Source: Anaerococcus sp. Marseille-P3915
GTDB taxonomy: Bacteria; Bacillota; Clostridia; Tissierellales; Peptoniphilaceae
Direction: 5' to 3'
Assembly (NCBI RefSeq): GCF_900258475.1
Contig: NZ_LT984887.1
Coordinates: forward strand, 1,357,213-1,421,212
Length of the DNA: 64,000 nucleotides
Numbering within the stretch: position 1 is the stretch's first letter; each line of letters opens with the position of its first letter. Made by a program: the position numbers and the translations under genes. Shown one piece after another: positions 62,494-64,000 of the stretch. The notes below the pieces were generated by a model. That model made no database searches, was not told the DNA's origin, and worked only from the letters and a program-made list of their open reading frames with translations.

Positions 62494-62632
62494 GTTTTGT
62501 ATATCGTGGGTTCTGTATTTACATCGGTGATTTGTTTATATAGACTTCGAATATAGTAAATTGTCTCTCTTAGTCTGTCTTAGGATTTCAGTTTTCGTAA
62601 TAGCTATCTCCGCTTCGCTCGATAAAAGGGAT
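62494..62632 (+). repeat. Intergenic repeat family B, copy 5
   Basis: Nearly colinear with copy 3: GGTTCTGTATTTACATCGG, CTTCGAATATAGTAAATTG and TTAGTCTGTCTTAGGATTT are identical. The end is altered (CTATCTCCGCTTCGCTCG). Confidence 0.65.
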
Positions 62633-62654
62633 AATGAAGGAAGCTTATAAAAGC

Positions 62655-62760
62655 TTTCCACCCCCTTGCTTCGACCAACGTGGAGAAGCCTAAAGAAATT
62701 GTTAGGTGTTATTATTTACTATGCACGGACCACAGGTTTATTTCCAACCCCTAACAACCG
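62655..62760 (+). repeat. Intergenic repeat family B, 5' half only (copy 6)
   Basis: Keeps GCTTCGACCAACGTGGAGAAGC, TTATTTACTATGCACGG and GGTTTATTTCC, then stops. It shows that the family has separable halves. Confidence 0.6.
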
Positions 62761-62775
62761 TCACAATTAAGCCCA

Positions 62776-62812
62776 AAAAAACAAGACCCAATTAAGAGTC
62801 TTGTTTTTTAAG
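62776..62812. terminator. Terminator of the surface protein gene
   Basis: AAAAAAACAAGAC pairs with GTCTTGTTTTTT. T-runs occur in both directions. Confidence 0.85.
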
Positions 62813-62824
62813 TTTCAGATAAGT

Positions 62825-64000
62825 TTACTTATCTTCTTCTTCTTTTTTTCTGCTTGCAAGTAGTCCTGCTATAGAAATTCCTGCTAATCCTACTAGTCCG
62901 CTTACAGAGCCTACGCCTGTCTTGACGTTTTTGCCTGCTTTATTAGCTTTAGCATTAGGCATCTTTTCTTTTTGAGCTGCTACTTGGAAGAATAGATCAT
63001 CAGCATCAATGAAGTTCTTTGAACCGTCAGCATAGATTAGAGTTGCATTACCCTTATCATCTACTATTACGTCAATCGCTGCTGGATTAGCCTTCTTAAC
63101 TTTGTCGATTACTTCTTGTTTTTCATCGTCTGTTAAATGCTTCATATCCCTTGCACCAGCTTTAACTTTTATAGCTTTTGCTGGATACTTTTCAGCTTCT
63201 GTTAGTTTTTTCTTATTATCATCTTCATTAGATGTATTGTCTTTATCGCCTTCATCAGCTTTTGATCCTGGGATAATTATTCCGCCAATATTGCCACCTG
63301 ACTCATTGCCAGAAGCTTTTTCTCCGTTTAATGCTTTTTCAGCATCTGCTAGAGCTTTCTTAGCTTTATCAACGTCTTCTTGACTTGCATTAGGATCTGC
63401 TAGTACTTTTTCTGCATCTGCTAGTGCCTTATCATATGCATCCTTTTTAGCTTGGTCTGCTTTTTGATATTTGTCTGATGCTTTTGTTGCATCTTTCTTA
63501 GCTGCTTCAGCTTCTAGAGGTTTCTTATCTACTGAAGTTGCTGCTCCTGATTCATCAGCTTTCTTAACTGTCTTATCTGGAGTTAATTTGCCAAGTTCTT
63601 TACCATCTTTGTCTTTTACAGTTACTGTTCCGTCTTTACCTACTTCGACTGTTGCACCTTCTGGTAAGTTTGGATTTGCTTTCTTAACTGCATCTTCTAC
63701 AGCTTTCTTTTCAGGATCTGTTAGGTTAGATGGGTCAGCTACTTTAACTGGTTCTGCTGGAGCTACTACTGTTCCTGCTTCATCAGCTTTCTTAACTGTC
63801 TTATATGGAGTTAATTTGCCAAGTTCTTTGCCATCTTTGTCTTTTACAGTTACTGTTCCGTCTTTACCTACTTCGACTGTTGCACCTTCTGGTAAGTTTG
63901 GATTTGCTTTCTTAACTGCATCTTCTACAGCTTTCTTTTCAGGATCTGTTAGGTTAGATGGGTCAGCTACTTTAACTGGTTCTGCTGGAGCTACTACTGT
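62825..64000 (-). CDS. Repetitive wall-anchored surface protein, C-terminal part (partial)
   Basis: 391 codons are visible; the frame is open to the right edge, so the start lies outside. From the edge inward: 76-residue repeats (228 bp), almost identical in DNA, each with SNLTDPEKKAVEDAVKKANP and a GKDGTVTVKDKDG turn; a FIVAR-like helical part (LADAEKVLADPNASQEDVDK); a Gly/Ile linker; one more diverged repeat (LTDDEKQEVIDKVKKANPAA); then a sorting signal. The motif reads KNVKTGV, followed by a hydrophobic stretch and RKKEEEDK. It is covalently anchored by sortase. Ligand unknown. Confidence 0.85.
   Translation of the reverse strand, partial: TVVAPAEPVKVADPSNLTDPEKKAVEDAVKKANPNLPEGATVEVGKDGTVTVKDKDGKELGKLTPYKTVKKADEAGTVVAPAEPVKVADPSNLTDPEKKAVEDAVKKANPNLPEGATVEVGKDGTVTVKDKDGKELGKLTPDKTVKKADESGAATSVDKKPLEAEAAKKDATKASDKYQKADQAKKDAYDKALADAEKVLADPNASQEDVDKAKKALADAEKALNGEKASGNESGGNIGGIIIPGSKADEGDKDNTSNEDDNKKKLTEAEKYPAKAIKVKAGARDMKHLTDDEKQEVIDKVKKANPAAIDVIVDDKGNATLIYADGSKNFIDADDLFFQVAAQKEKMPNAKANKAGKNVKTGVGSVSGLVGLAGISIAGLLASRKKEEEDK
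63551..64000 (-). repeat. Tandem 228-bp coding repeat (two units, continuing beyond the window)
   Basis: Units start at 63551 and 63779 (period 228 = 76 codons). The two differ in only a few bases over the visible length. Such identity suggests recent duplication or gene conversion and possible variation in repeat number between strains. Confidence 0.85.

Noticed and set aside
63551..64000. CRISPR-like direct repeats
   Set aside because: The period is 228 bases, in frame, and encodes a surface protein repeat. There are no short repeats with unique spacers anywhere in the window.

Overview
The window is low-GC DNA from an anaerobic Gram-positive bacterium, most probably a member of the Peptoniphilaceae close to Anaerococcus. 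The evidence is class C sortases with a Cna-B pilin, LPXTG-like sorting signals, an AmaP/Asp23 envelope cluster, rubredoxin with an NADH:rubredoxin-type oxidoreductase, Rex, arginine deiminase, and glycerol-3-phosphate oxidation by FAD/[2Fe-2S] proteins. The genus is inferred from gene content, not from rRNA. Most genes lie on the minus strand. The plus-strand genes (30619, 41772, 55397, 58782-60279) favour C-ending codons, as expected if they lie on the lagging strand.

Layout. 1-5004: start of an alanine/glycine symporter, then a pilus locus (one pilin, three class C sortases). 5289-11776: ZIP transporter, glycogen phosphorylase, MalQ, a papain-fold-like protein and an AI-2E-family permease. 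11870-20605: thiamine pyrophosphokinase, a second AI-2E-family permease, the Asp23/AmaP cluster, an ABC-F protein, Rex, TypA and an RsbW-like ATPase. 20767-30456: rubredoxin, surface and membrane proteins, a CofE-like ligase, a sirtuin, tRNA-Pro followed by a structured repeat, a degenerate GH13 protein and a zinc-ribbon membrane protein. 30470-37500: a glycerol-3-phosphate regulon. 37560-46440: RsuA, PadR, a UvrD/Cas4-like helicase-nuclease, an NADH:rubredoxin-type oxidoreductase, a uracil permease, a type I toxin-antitoxin locus and arginine deiminase. 46516-51037: an Ugp-like ABC importer. 51221-55087: a small exopolysaccharide cluster with a kinase relative that has lost its P-loop. 55397-60279: GltS, a Y-family polymerase divergent from an XRE/ImmA pair, and MnmM. 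56600-57400, 60330-60910 and 62160-62760: intergenic DNA made of two families of structured repeats, with an intact IS3-family element among them. 62825-64000: 3' end of a repetitive wall-anchored protein.

How the parts work together. GlpP is encoded with GlpK. The glpP-glpK operon, the glpA-like operon and a second glpA-like gene each have an intrinsic terminator between promoter and start codon, so the three look like one antitermination regulon. An Ugp-like importer nearby could supply glycerol-3-phosphate. A candidate Rex operator covers the promoter of the rubredoxin reductase gene. A perfect sigma-A promoter for the Y-family polymerase has a palindrome filling its spacer, and a second copy lies at the promoter of the divergent XRE/ImmA pair, which resembles the DdrO/IrrE type of DNA-damage switch.

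The least expected items are: (1) an Fst/par-like toxin with a convergent antisense RNA and a perfect 5'-3' pairing; (2) a family of multi-branched repeats whose hairpin stems covary around a constant TTGATTT loop; (3) the XRE/ImmA/polymerase promoter architecture; (4) the three GlpP-type leaders; (5) two catalytically degenerate enzymes.
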